From Liquidambar formosana (Eukaryota; Streptophyta; Magnoliopsida; Saxifragales; Altingiaceae), in NCBI GenBank assembly GCA_039720395.1, contig CM077827.1, positions 23,464,375 to 23,528,374 of the forward strand: a stretch of 64,000 bases of DNA, written 5' to 3'. The translations under genes and the position numbers were made by a program. This document shows positions 23,551 through 36,100 of this stretch, in pieces; position 1 is the stretch's first letter, and each line of letters begins with the position of its first letter. The notes below the pieces were generated by a model, which was given only the letters and a program-made list of their open reading frames with translations, did not search any database and was not told the DNA's origin.

Positions 23551-24947
23551 TCATTCTTCCAACTCTAATGGCTTGAAATATTTACCATCTATGAGGTAAG
23601 TACCAATACTCAGACGAACTGCCCATACATCCTTGGGCTTTCTTGACACGATTCTGCACAAATACAAGTTACACATCAATGAGTGCGACTACTCTATGCA
23701 TTACGGGATTAGTTTGGTCCAAAATTTGGGATAACGCGATTAAAAGTGCATTCAATTGTGTTCATTCTATATATATATAGTCCCCTTCTTATAAGGTTAA
23801 TCTAACGCAATTTTATGTTAGGTCACCCTTCAAAACTCTACCTGTGATTTGAATTTTGTAAAGCTAACCATTGGATTAGACCCATTTCATATGAAGGTCA
23901 CACAGGCCAAAAACCAAGTTGATCCGTGATTAAGAACTGCTTCATCTATAAATGTCTAAAATGAACAATTGTAATTGATTAACAAATGTAAGTTTTGGAT
24001 CGATTAACAATCAATTTTGATTATCTAATCCAACAATTGGTTTTGTAAAATACAGATTATAGGTAGAACTTTAGAGAGTAACCTAATACAAAGTTACCTT
24101 AACCTGTGACCTTGTTGCCTAGTGACACTTGTCCCTTCTACCTTGGGGTTGGGGTTCCAATGAACTTTAACGTCTAATGAATTTGTTATATTCATATTCC
24201 CAAAAATGAAATATGTAAGCATTGATGACTGCTACTTTGCGGGTGTCATTTACTAATAGAATTGTGATGAAGTATCTTGATTTAACTACTTTGGCCTATC
24301 AATTTTAATATTCCTTCATCATTATAGTGAAAAGGGTTTGTTAAAACTCATCTAGTTAAATCCCAAAAAATAAAAAAAGGCAACCCTCATTTTCACTCTT
24401 CCTTTTCAAATTCAATCAAATTTCTTAGACCTCCCTGGTATGTCAAGGAGTTGTGTGTAATTTTTCTGTGGTAAATAATAATAATAATAATAATAATATT
24501 GACAAGGTTCAAAAGCTATGATGATGCTGATGATGAAAATTATTAATATTAATATTTTTATTTTTATTCTTTTGAAAAAACAAAATGAAAAGGGAAGTTG
24601 TATACAAGCATAGCTGGAATTAATATAGACGTAAAATGATAGATTGATGAGAGAGAGAACCTGCCGACATCCCCAGGCTTGACTAGGCCAGAATTGACCC
24701 TGAGGCATGGAACAGAAGCGGCCGTCTTTATCATTTTGGGAGCCTCAGTAACTATAACTGGAGACCCAACCTCAAGCCTTAAACTTTTGGGTGGCAACCC
24801 ATTCTCCGCAGATGATGACTCCCTCGATTCACACTTGATGACTACACTCTGCCTTTGAGTTCCAGTGTTGAATTGCAAGATTGAATTGTAACGAGGCTTT
24901 AGGCATGGTACTATGATGGTTGAAGAAACAAGTAGTGCCATGAGCAT
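23551..24947 (-). CDS. CRR42: CRR42-like chloroplast NDH assembly factor (DUF3148)
   Basis: Two exons on the minus strand, 24661-24947 and 23551-23653, join through an AG|A codon with GT..AG borders and give 129 aa. Residues ~1-38 are hydrophobic, then Ser/Arg/Lys-rich with few acids, as in a chloroplast transit peptide. The core runs from LRLEVGSPVIVTEAPKMIKT through CLRVNSGLVKPGDVGRIVSR to VWAVRLSIGTYLIDGKYFKPL. This is the DUF3148 signature, shared with cyanobacteria. In Arabidopsis CRR42 is a stromal factor needed to assemble the NDH subcomplex A, which supports cyclic electron flow around photosystem I. ATG codons at 24947 and 24941 are both possible starts (129 or 127 aa). A TATAAATA at 24960-24967 is too close to the ATG to be the core promoter of this form. 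The intron (23654-24660) carries a foldback MITE. Confidence 0.9.
23793..24105. mobile_element. Foldback MITE in the CRR42 intron
   Basis: The left arm AAGGTTAATCTAACGCAA..TTAGGTCAC..TCTACC is mirrored by the right arm, which in reverse complement reads AGGTTAAGGTAACTTTG..TTAGGTTAC..TCTACC. Complementarity extends inward past ATTGGATTAGA. The layout resembles the Mutator-like MITE at 36084-36471. A target duplication was not resolved. Confidence 0.6.
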
Positions 24948-25006
24948 TCAGACACAGAATATTTATACAGGGGGATGATATTTGTGTGGTTCTCAGACAC
25001 ATTTTG

Positions 25007-25010
<4 letters not shown>

Positions 25011-25038
<28 letters not shown>
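25011..25038. repeat. (AT)14 microsatellite upstream of CRR42
   Basis: An uninterrupted AT dinucleotide run lies 64-91 bp upstream of the CRR42 start codon. It might serve as an AT-rich core promoter region, but this is not shown. Confidence 0.9.
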
Positions 25039-25044
<6 letters not shown>

Positions 25045-25539
25045 GAACTTTGCAGAGGCCCAATAGTCAGGACCACTCAAAAGATGCAGCCCTTGCTATT
25101 TGGTCCGGAAAACATCAATCTTTCTAGCCATTTTTTCATGGGCATGGTGCCGAAAGCCTAGATTTTTATTGTTTACTTTTATTTTGGGTCCAAACAAGGA
25201 GAGGTAAAATCAAAATTAAGATCTCTGCAAACTCCACATTTTTATTGGGATGAGACATTGAGACATGCCACAAGGTCTAAGGGCCATTGACGAAAGCTTA
25301 GGTTTGAAAACCTTGGTTCAAAATCCACTAAGCCACAAAAATTTAACTATTAACGACAAAAATATATAAATGAATTAATTAAATAATGTCTTTGAAAGCT
25401 TAGGTTTGTAATATATACCCAGATTAATAAGATATGTTAATTTTAAATTATGTTGAAGTTGAATTTTATTTGGGAGGTATAACTATTGTTATTATTATTA
25501 TTAAGACAGTGGAATAATTGAGTTACATGAGATTATGTG

Positions 25540-25905
25540 TATTATGTGATTATTTGGTAGAAGCATGAGGTGTCATGCTAAGAATTGGAAGTGGCATCAG
25601 CCAGCATGAGGTGTACATAATGTGGAAAGATTCTTTAGATATTGAAATGCATAATGACACGTGTACATGAGGTGACTATTATAATATATGTTAGAATGCA
25701 AAGTGACGTCTAATATGAGGTGTCAAGAAATTTGGCTATTAAGGTGATAATTCACCCCTAATTGGAGTTTTATAAATACCTAGGAAACCTACTGCTAATC
25801 ATTAGTAAGTAGAATTTAAACTACTAATAAAGTGAAGAGTTCATGTTCTTGAAATTTGAGGTAGGGGTTTAATTTTTGCGCATTGTATGATGATTATTAT
25901 CATAT
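25540..25905 (+). other. Possible LTR or promoter-like remnant
   Basis: The stretch has repeated ATGAGGTGTCA / GAGGTGTACAT words, then TTTATAAATACC near 25771 and AATAAAG about 55 bp downstream. A TATA motif closely followed by a polyadenylation-type signal is the usual layout of a small LTR. I found no matching second copy or primer-binding site. Confidence 0.3.
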
Positions 25906-25943
25906 ATTTTAAGATTTGATGATTGATTTTATTGATGGTCCAA

Positions 25944-26261
25944 CTATTTGGCGATTTTATTGTTATTGATAATTGATTGATTTTGTTTATCATGCTTCAA
26001 AAATTCGGGCTTGACACCTTCCATCACACGCACTAAGAGTTCTCGCGTGCCATCACCCATATTGCCTGCGAGGGCTGCTGCATTCTGTGCAAGAAAAAGA
26101 AAGGCATTGAAATCCATAGCGCAAGGTTTTGGCACTCCAAGCAGAGGCACACATAACTCCAACCGCGCGCTAGCCAACGTGCTTAGTCCACAACGACATG
26201 CCATGCGGATCTTGCCGTAAACTTTGACAACCACCCGGCAATTCAAGAAACCATTTCTCAC
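25944..26261 (-). other. Unidentified ORF, possibly a captured or decayed gene fragment
   Basis: This 105-aa open frame has a GC-richer, codon-like composition unlike its flanks, with stretches such as ARLELCVPLLGVPKPCAMDF and AQNAAALAGNMGDGTRELL. I do not recognise the family. The opposite frame is also open (26011-26220), so the true strand is uncertain. No splice partners or start context were found. It could be a gene fragment carried by a transposon. The rest of 25039-27173 shows no clear gene. Confidence 0.3.
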
Positions 26262-27173
26262 AAAATACTTCCCTCATAACCACTTTTTATTTTTGTCTTG
26301 ATTTTTTTATAAAAAAATTGTATTAGTTCTAGGTTTTCTCACCTTTCTTTAAAGAACGAGGGAGAGAGAAGTGTGGCAAAACAGTATACATGATCCATAA
26401 TCATGCAGGATCTCACAAGGTGTAAAACCAAGAATGGGATTTCGATTTGATTTGATGAGGATCACAGGATCTCACCAATTGCGTGATCCAGACAGTGCAA
26501 GGGAAGCAACATCTTGTAGGACTGGCAATCTGGCATCAACAGAGCTCAAGAAACCTTCACTTTTTCAGAACAAAATTGCAAGTCTCGTGCTGGTAAAGAA
26601 ACTCTGGGCTTTCCTTGGAGCAAGCTGTATACCGGGAAATACCATAAATACCTAACACATCCTGAATAAAACATTAAATAGCAAAGAGCTCACTTTAAAT
26701 AAGAACACATCCTAAATAAAACATTTCATCAAGTTAAATACACTTCTCTTTTCTCATTTTTTTTTCCCCTTTTTTTGCCTTAAAATGCACTTCCTTTTTT
26801 TTTTTTTTTTTTCCTTTCTATTCCTCTCTTTTTGCTGGGTACGAAAAGGTATATGCACTTGCAACAACTTACAAACACCACAAAATAAATTGAAGTTGAA
26901 GAAATGAAAAGAGTCAAAATAATTAAAATAATTTAAAAAAAAAAAAACTGACTGTTGATTAAGAACATTATGGGTCTTAAACCAGAAAAGGAAAACAACG
27001 GGCAAGGGGTCTCCCTTAGAAAGAAGAGCAGGGGACAAAATTATAAAAGCTTTACAACCTATACAAAATTCCATGTGGGTGTTGCGGTAATTCTCTTCAA
27101 TTTGAAGTTGATCCAAGGGTAATGCTCTACTTTCCTGTTGTCTGGGTCCCTTCAACTACATCTGTATACAGTA

Positions 27174-30100
27174 TCATTTCTTTGAGTATGTGAGATATGG
27201 ATCTTGAGCTATAGTTAAAACATCAGGTCTCTCTGCTTGGTTATATGTTAGGCATCGACGAATCACATCCTGCTTAACATCAAATGAATACAGGAAATCA
27301 TCATTGAGCTACTACCATTTCTTTCTGTATTCAGTGCACAACAAAAATGCCAAGGGATAGAAAACCTTAGGTAGTGTTGGGAAAAAGTATGAAATCATAG
27401 AATGAACACAAATATTTCATTGAAATCAATTATCTAATTGAAGAATGAATTAAATTAAAATATCACTTGGTATGCACGTCATGGAAGAAATTTTCCTACT
27501 AAATAATGTATCTTGTAGCCAAAGCCATGTTTGGGAAAAGTAAAAATCATACTTTTGACCATTAATTAAAACCTATGTACAATAGTGATGCATTCACTCA
27601 AGAAATTCCAAAATTAAGGGTGGTGGACAGGGTGGCAGTGGCAGTTGTGTTAGCGGTCACAGTGGTCAGGACCAATGTTGGAGGTAGTGGCAACAGTGTT
27701 GCAGTGGTGGTCACAAAAAAGAACCGGTGGCAGTGGGAGCGATAGTGGAAGTGGTGGCAGCAATGGCGTCATGGTTGTGAGGCAGCATGGTGGTGGTGAC
27801 TGCATGTATCATCATAGTGATGATGGCATGATGGTTAGTGTACAAAGGGGTGGTTGTGGTCGCAACAGTGATGGTTTTATGGCAGTGGCATATAGGACAA
27901 GGAAGGAGCGGCAGCAGTGGCTGTGGTGGTTGTAGCAATAGTGGTGTAGTGGACAAAGTGGAAGTGGTGGGGTGTAGCAGGGGTAGTGGATGGTAGCAGT
28001 GTAACTGTCAGTGATGACAATAGTGGTAGCAGCAGGGCAGCAGTTGATATTTATGGTGGCGGTGGTGGTGGTCACAATCTATGTTACATGGACACTTCAA
28101 AATGTGTGAAGTACCCATGTCAGACACATGGGACATGGGTGTGGATACTCCTGCCAGGCACTTCAAAATAGTGAAAAATCTTTCAATAATAGACAAATTC
28201 AATGTCTGGACACATATCTGCACCCAACACCCATAGCAGAAATTTGATAAGAAAACGATGTAACTGGGACATAAAACATAGGAAAGCAATATTAATTCGA
28301 ATAACTATAGATTTTGCTTGGATGAGTCCTTTTAATGCATTACTGTAAACATATTAGGCTGAAGACGGGAAAAACAAAGATGGACAATTTCGAAGCTAGA
28401 CCATTGCTTCGGACAGAAAAAGTGTGACCTGAAGGTACCAAATAGCACTCATTGTACTGTCTTATGTTTAGTATAAAAAACAAGCTAAAAATAAAAACGT
28501 CTGGACATAGCAAACCAAAAGTAACAGCCTTTTGTTAAAGTCTCAGCATGAAAAGGTTCTGTCTAGTTACCAAGTACTCGATAAGAAAATTTCATGGTTA
28601 AAAAAGAATCATTGTATAAAGAAAGACAACACAAAAACGTAGCAGCAAGCCAGCAACTGCCAAACATGGAAGGCACTCACCTTTGCCTCATTTGAGACTG
28701 CAGGTCTTGAAGGGAATTCAACCTTGCGAGCTTTGATGATGGTGTCTTCACGCAGTATTCGTTCTTGGGTCTGGTCATGCCCAAAAGGACGTCTGCCAAA
28801 TAGCATTTGATAAAATAGAACACCAGCTGACCAAACATCAACCTGTATCCAAAAGCTAGCATGTCAAAAAAGGCTTAAATCTGACTGATTAAATGTCTAA
28901 ATTGTCTAAGCACCAATAAATCTTTGACTCCAGTACCAGTGAACGTACTTCAACCATTCTTTTACCCAATTACATAGTAAACTCCATTCAAGGAAGTCTT
29001 GGACCCCCTCAGTGGGAAACAAATCATCAGGTGTCACTTAATTCCACATTGCTGGGAAAGCATTGGCTCCTATTCCAACTCAAAATTGTCCAAAAAAAAG
29101 TAAAGAGACAATTCATAAAGGTCACTAACCTTTGATGATATCAGAGGTGTCTTGCTAAGCTCAAAGCATTCTGGAGGCAGATACCTGAAATTTCAAAAGA
29201 ACATGCGATCAATGCTGACCCCCATTAGCCACCTATGAACCAAATGGCATGAGTTCATTCCCATTCTTATGCTTGATATAAAAACATGGAATAATCATCC
29301 TTTAAAAAAGAAAAAGGAATACAATTGTGAAAGAAGAGAGCCATGTTAAAACAAAGCTCCAAGAAGGAATTACTAGAATAGACAAAACAGAAAAAATGAC
29401 TTATTCTAAAGCTGCTGTCTTATAAAAAATTTTGGTTTGACTTCGCCATCAAACAAAACCAATTTCAATCACAAGAAAGTTCCCGCATCCTATTTGTAGC
29501 AAACCAAAAATCAAAATTGAGTAGAAGCTATATTAAGGGGTTGTTTGAAAATCTAAAGGAAATAAGATATTGTTCATAGATTTTGTAATAGAGTGGCGTG
29601 TGGGCGTGCGTGATGCTCGGGTAGGCTACCATGGTAGATGATCATTAGTCCCACGTCGGAAACAAATTTGTCCAATGTGAGATTCATAAGTAGGATTCTT
29701 ACACCAGGGAAATTTGGGAAGAACAAAACCGTGCACTAGTATGGGCTGGAAAAGCAGACAATATTCATACATTGAGGGGTGAGTCATTACAGATTTGAAT
29801 CTTAAGATGCCTATTTTTTTTGCATAGAATTTGAAATGAGTCTATTTTATAGCATGAAAAGGTCATTTCGAATGTTTTTAAACTAACGTATTAAAACCCT
29901 TTACCCAAATTAGCTCCAAAATTTGGAACGAGTCTATTTTATAGCATGAATAGGTCATTTCTAATGTTTTTAAACTAATGTGTTCAAAACCTTTACCCAA
30001 ATTAGCTCCAAAATAAATGTTCATTTATCTTCCATAAGTTTTAAGATGTACAAGTAAAAAATATTGCAACATTTGACGCAAAGTTCGCATATTACATAAA

Positions 30101-33100
30101 CCTATTAGTGCTATCTTTGGAGAGGACAGGACTTAGCAGGGTAGTCAAGAAATACTCTGCGTTCATTAACCTAGCAAACCAAAAAATTTGTCAAGAACTC
30201 AAGATATAACGTTTAAAGAATACAAGGTACAAGGAGAAGAGTTTACCAGTTAGCATGTTTACTGTCCTTAAACAGGAAAGTAACATAACATAGGAAAGTA
30301 ACATTACATATCTAAAACATCAAATGGGAATTAGATGCTAACAGATCCACCACTCACCAATATGTTCCAGCTCCCTGGGAGGTAAGTTCCATACCCTGTG
30401 ATCCAACATCATCCTCAACTATCTTGCTAAGACCAAAATCAGTCACTTTTGCAACACCAAGGTCATCAAATAGGACATTTCCTGGCTTCAAATCATAATG
30501 AATAATCTTCTGCGTTCTTTTGTTCAAGTATACAAGACCTTGAAATATCTGAACGATAATGATCCTGGCTTCCCTCTCAGGCAATACAGGTGTTGCTTTA
30601 AGTACGGCATCAAGATCCTTACCTAAGAACAATAAAGGATATAAGTAAAAAGAACAAGAGGCAGAGTTCATAAATTTTTCTTGTCCAAAGATGAGTTTGG
30701 AAGTAATCACTTGCTACTAATTGAACAAAAAACATAAATAATACCATTGGATTGATAACACAGAGGAGTATATATACCACTACAGTACTCTAAGACAGTG
30801 CAGAATGTATTTTGATCAATCTCAAAAATGTCCCAAAGCCGCACGATGTGATGATGCACCAAAGTCTTGTGAATATTGTACTCGCGAATTGCATGCCGTA
30901 TGTAACTTTGCTTCTTCTCTTCACTCCATTGAGCATTCAAACCATGAAGCTTACAAGCAACGTATCTATGCTCTACCAAGTCATAAGCCTGCTGGAAATT
31001 TCTCACTTCAAATCACTGCAAAAGGGTATATTCTCACAATTGCCAATATTGGCAAAGAAATGTCTAGACTTTTGTTTCAAAAAAACCATAGTGGCACACA
31101 TAATATTCACAGAAGTTCTGACCTTGTAAACCTCGCTGAATCCTCCTTTCCCTAGAAGGTTTAGAAGGGCAAATCGGTGATTCAGAATCTGAAAATTGTT
31201 AAAACGAGAACCATCCTCATCTCGTATACGTTTCATTTCACGTATAAGCCTTCCCTTCTCCAGCTCATAGCGATCCCTCTCACGCAAAAAAATTTCTTCC
31301 TCCTACAGAAAATACACAACTCAAATGAAAAAGGATATACAAAGAAGTAAATAATCTTTGCAGTTGAGCATGACAAAATAAAAAATATGAAAATATAAAA
31401 CAGAATTCAAAACATAAGCAGCAAACTTACACGTTTTATGCTGGCTAGACGGGATTTATAGATCTCATCCTGGATGAGAATATCTTCTTCTTGTGCTCCA
31501 GTTTCTGCATCAATTCCATCGCCTTTATCTTCAAGAAAGCGTAAGTGCCATTAATACTCAAAATAAAATAAAATAAAAATAAAGTGACAGATGCTCACTA
31601 CTGGAGAAAAAAAAATACCTTTTTTTTTTTTTTTTTTGAAGAAACAAATTTTATTAAAATGGACAAAAGCTACATACAGCTTAGATGGAAGAGATTTCCT
31701 TCAAGCAAAGGAAACAGAAGAAATAAGAAGAAAATATAGGCTATATGAGATAATGCAGAAACCAAAAAAAAAAAAAAAAAAAAAACAAAACGAAAATACA
31801 AAAATCTATAACAGCCTCTTGGAAGATAAAAATGCCCTCTAAAAGACTGTTGGGTTGTGGGTGCCCAACCATAAATTCATGAACCAAAATTTTTAATGAA
31901 TTATTAGGCCCCCAGACAATTCAAATTCAGTATGATATAAACAGAAATTTTCTTACGAAGATGACAGTGGACAACCAGATCAGTTGACATGAAGATGGGA
32001 CCACTCGACATGTAAAATAAATGTCTGAAAGTATGTATCCATATCCAGAAAAACCATTGTCCAGGGAAGTATGACATTATGCATCCATTTCCAGAAAAGA
32101 CAATGTCCAGGGAAGTACAACAAGAACAGAACTCGATCTAGGCCTTGGAAAAAAAAAAAAGCCACTCAAAAGTACACAAATATTAAAACCTCGACCTAGG
32201 CAAGTAACTTCAAACAGTCCAGATCAGTACACACATGCACACACAAGGCCACTAATAGCTGTCAGCAGAATTCAGCTCCACACAAGCATGGGGAAACAGA
32301 GAGATTGTTAAAAAAAATAAATATGGAAATATCAAAGGATGGGCAAACAAAGCCACTAAAAGCTGTCGGCAGAGATTCAGCTCCACAAATCTAATGGTAG
32401 GACATACTATAGCTATATAATGCAAGTGCAGGAGACTTGTGCTACTATCATTAATGAAGCTTGATAATAATGCCCACACAATGAAGACAAACATGGTAAT
32501 GCTCACACAATTGAAAACCAAATGTGCAATCTGATGGGTATATTTCAGATTTCATTATACAAACGATTAAAAACTGCCACAAATAATACAGAAAAGTAGG
32601 AAAAATAGGAAATAAAATTTTATGAGGACAACAGTTACCAGATTGTCGTTTCTTCAAAGATTTTCGCTGCCGCTCAACAGCCTCCTTTGTTTCTAACAAA
32701 TGTCTCTATAAAAAGAAACAACAATGTCAATGTAAATCCCAATTCCTGTTTACCTCATGTTGGATTTATTTGTAAAATGAAAACTAAGAAGAAATGCAGA
32801 CTTGGGTAGAATATTTAGGAGGTTGAAACATCCTACAATCACAGAATATGGATTATTGAGAAAAATCATGTATATAATCGAAGTTCAGGAAAAACAACAG
32901 ATCATGTATTATAATTTGGCACTCATTTGAGCACCATAGCTGAGTGGAATTAATGACTAGAAAAAGAACACAAGCCAAAAAAATAATATTTGCGGGGATA
33001 ACAAAGTGCTATTGACTTCTTCAAGCCTGGAAACTTTATTAGCACTATGTTAACAAAAATGAGAACACAAAGACTATTAACTCCTCCCAATGTTAACAAC

Positions 33101-36100
33101 GTTTTGAGATATTGAAGGCAGTTTCAATTCAAAATTAATTTGTTCAATGAAGTAAGATGCGACTGAATGAAATAGTATAATAAAAAGGTTGGACTTGCTT
33201 ATTCGAAGGCATAAAACTAGGGTTCAATATCCAAAAAGAATCGCATATTTAAGACCGAAATGAACCATGAATGCAGGGTCCATTCCTGAATACCTTTTCC
33301 CCAATTGAAATATTTTTTGACTAAGGCAAGCATAAACATGCAATAGGGTGCTATATTACAAGTAATCCAAAAGCAGTTTCACATTAATGAAATAAAGGTT
33401 TAAACAAATTTATTTATTCTATCCCACTAGCACTTTCTGAATGGATACTTGGACCTCTGGAAGAACGATTAATATAACATGATTTTGTATCTGGGTTTCC
33501 CAAGACATACTGACTCCTTCTGACAATCGTTCACAGCATTGTGATTAACTGTCCTTTGAAATACTCAAGCCATGAACTTACTCAAAATTGAAAGAGGTCC
33601 CATGATTTGACAGTTTGCAATCTGCCAAGTTTAATAGCCAGTGAATTCCATATCAATCGATCAATCTACAACATAAGATCAATTCAGAAATGGTATAAAC
33701 TTTTTTTCTGCCCATCTTGACATTTTTCAATATTGAGGATTGTAATGTTAAGCACTTAAGCCTTCATCAATTGTGTTATTCAATGCTTCTTTTTATCTCG
33801 ATAAATTTTTTGATGATGAGGAAACCCTTTGGGCAAACCCTGGGCCCATAAAAGACACCACAACCCATACGGACCAGGTAAGTCCAAGGTCCATGAGAAC
33901 CATGAAACCTTGTGTGGGTGGCCCCAAGGGGTGTAGGAAGAGTTGAACTCAACCTCGATAAATGAAGTTATTCAATTTTCCTTTTTTTTCTTTTCATAGA
34001 GCAAATTGTATTGATACTACAAGAAAGGTCGAAGCCTCGGTATATGCTAGTCTCTCACTAGGGTGAAGTACAACATAGGGGTTTGTACTCTCTGTCTCTA
34101 CATCCTAGGGGTTTGTATCCTTCTTTGCATCTATTTTCATTTAATTATTGAATAAAATTTCTTTTTGCTTATCACAGAAATTTGCGTCTTTTGTTGGTGG
34201 AGAGGGATTCTTCCATTATTGTTAAAAGGGTGAACTCAAGAAGCATAGGCTCTTGGAGGTTTGCGATTCCTTAGAGGGAGATTTTGGATCTTGCAGACCT
34301 TTTGCAAGTTAGGGTTAGTTGGGTGTCCAGAGAAGCAAACGAGGTTGCCAACGAACTTGCGAAGAGGGCTGCTCTGTTTCTACAGTCTTAGATAAAAGGC
34401 ATTCTTATCCTTCATGATACCGTTATTTGGTAGTTTTTGTGCCCCTGCTGTTTTGGGCAGTTTGCTTTTTGTTCGTTAAGGGAGGAATCATCTTCCTCCT
34501 TGATTGTATTTCTTTCCTTTTGTTAATAAAGTTCTTTCGTTTCCCATCAAAAAAGGGAAGAGAGAGAGAGAGAACCAAAAAATTACAACAAAATTGAATT
34601 TTCAAAAATTAGCAAAGGATTCCCGGCTACACAAGAAACTCAATGAAATTTCTCCAGGCAGAAAAATATAATTTATGAAGACAAGTTGAATAGGAGTCCA
34701 AGATACAGTGATAACATAGTAAAGCACAAAACAATGAAAGCATCAAAGCACAAAATATGCCTAATAGCATGAGGTGGGCACAAAAGTAAAGCAAAACCCA
34801 AAAGGAAAATAAAGCCAATGATATAAACCATGCTTAACAAGTATGTAAATAAATAAACTTTAAAAAACCAATGAAGTTAGAAGCTAACAAAAAATTTGGA
34901 GCTGAAGCCAATTTGGAAACTCAAAAATAACTTTCCTAGGGTTGCATATTCTAAAGACCCCAAGATTCTAGTCTACCAATTGTTGATACTTGTGAAATAA
35001 AATGCACTACAACTTGAACATTAAGTTCATGAGCTCAAAATTCGAAAACGGAAAATATCAAAAATAAATCGCTATGGATAAACATAAGGATGAAAAACAA
35101 TGAATACTGTTCAACGGTTCAAGAAGAATTAGACAAGAACATACGAGATGAGCATTCAGATCTTTTAACGTTTGCCCGTCCTCCCATATCTCAGATATGA
35201 CAGTTCCAGCTCTACAACAAAAGCACAGGACCAGTCCGAAACAAATCAGGGATCCCTTGTAAAATCAGAATTGTGTGTGCGTGCTATAAATCAAACCAAC
35301 TTTCATAAAGTGTGATTTTAAATGTAAATAAATGCGCAACATCTATACAGATAATACTGAGTTAAAAGCCACATAAAACAATTTGGACCAATCCTAATAA
35401 ATTTTAGTAATTTGACAGTTTATTTGAAGAATAGTATCTGAAATTCTGAATAAATAAAAATGGTGAATGATTGAATAAATACAGAGTAACTTAAATTAGT
35501 GCACTCTTGTACTGCACTCATGTTGTTATTGTACCAGATTGAGTTATTCAGTTATATGACACCCATTATATAACCTTTAAAATACTAGATATTTAATAGT
35601 CTTCTGCCTCCAAATATATATATATATATATATATATATACACGTGTGTGTGTTGAGAAGAAACAAATATATGAATCAGAAGAGAAAGATTACACAATTA
35701 AAGGATGGGAACCCGTCGCAAACGAATCCAACACCTGGACACACACCTGGACCTGACACCCATAGCCACGTCCATGTAACATAGACATTAAGTGTTTTGC
35801 TATTCTCAACAGATCCTTTGACTTGTTTTCTATTCCAAAATTTATTAAGATACTTAGATTTGCTATTCTTTGAATGGTTTTGCACCAATATGGTTATAGT
35901 TTGCCGTGGAGTTCTATGGTTATGCTTCACATTGGCTTCATGTTGTTATCGAGGCAAATAATGGAATTGAAAAAATTCCTTAACTTGTATGGTAATTATT
36001 TTGATATAGCGACCCTATTTGGACATGTTTGATTATATGTAATATGAAAACAGATCATGAACATATAGCAATATAATAGAATAGGGGAGAGATCCATTTA

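Noticed and set aside
24960..24967. TATAAATA as the CRR42 core promoter
   Set aside because: It lies only 13 bp before the first ATG, so transcription would start inside the coding region. Kept only as a note.
27675..28075. Several long open frames (Gly/Ser-rich on plus, Thr/Pro-rich on minus)
   Set aside because: They lie in a GGT-type low-complexity stretch inside the last TSL intron. Frames are open on both strands because of base composition.
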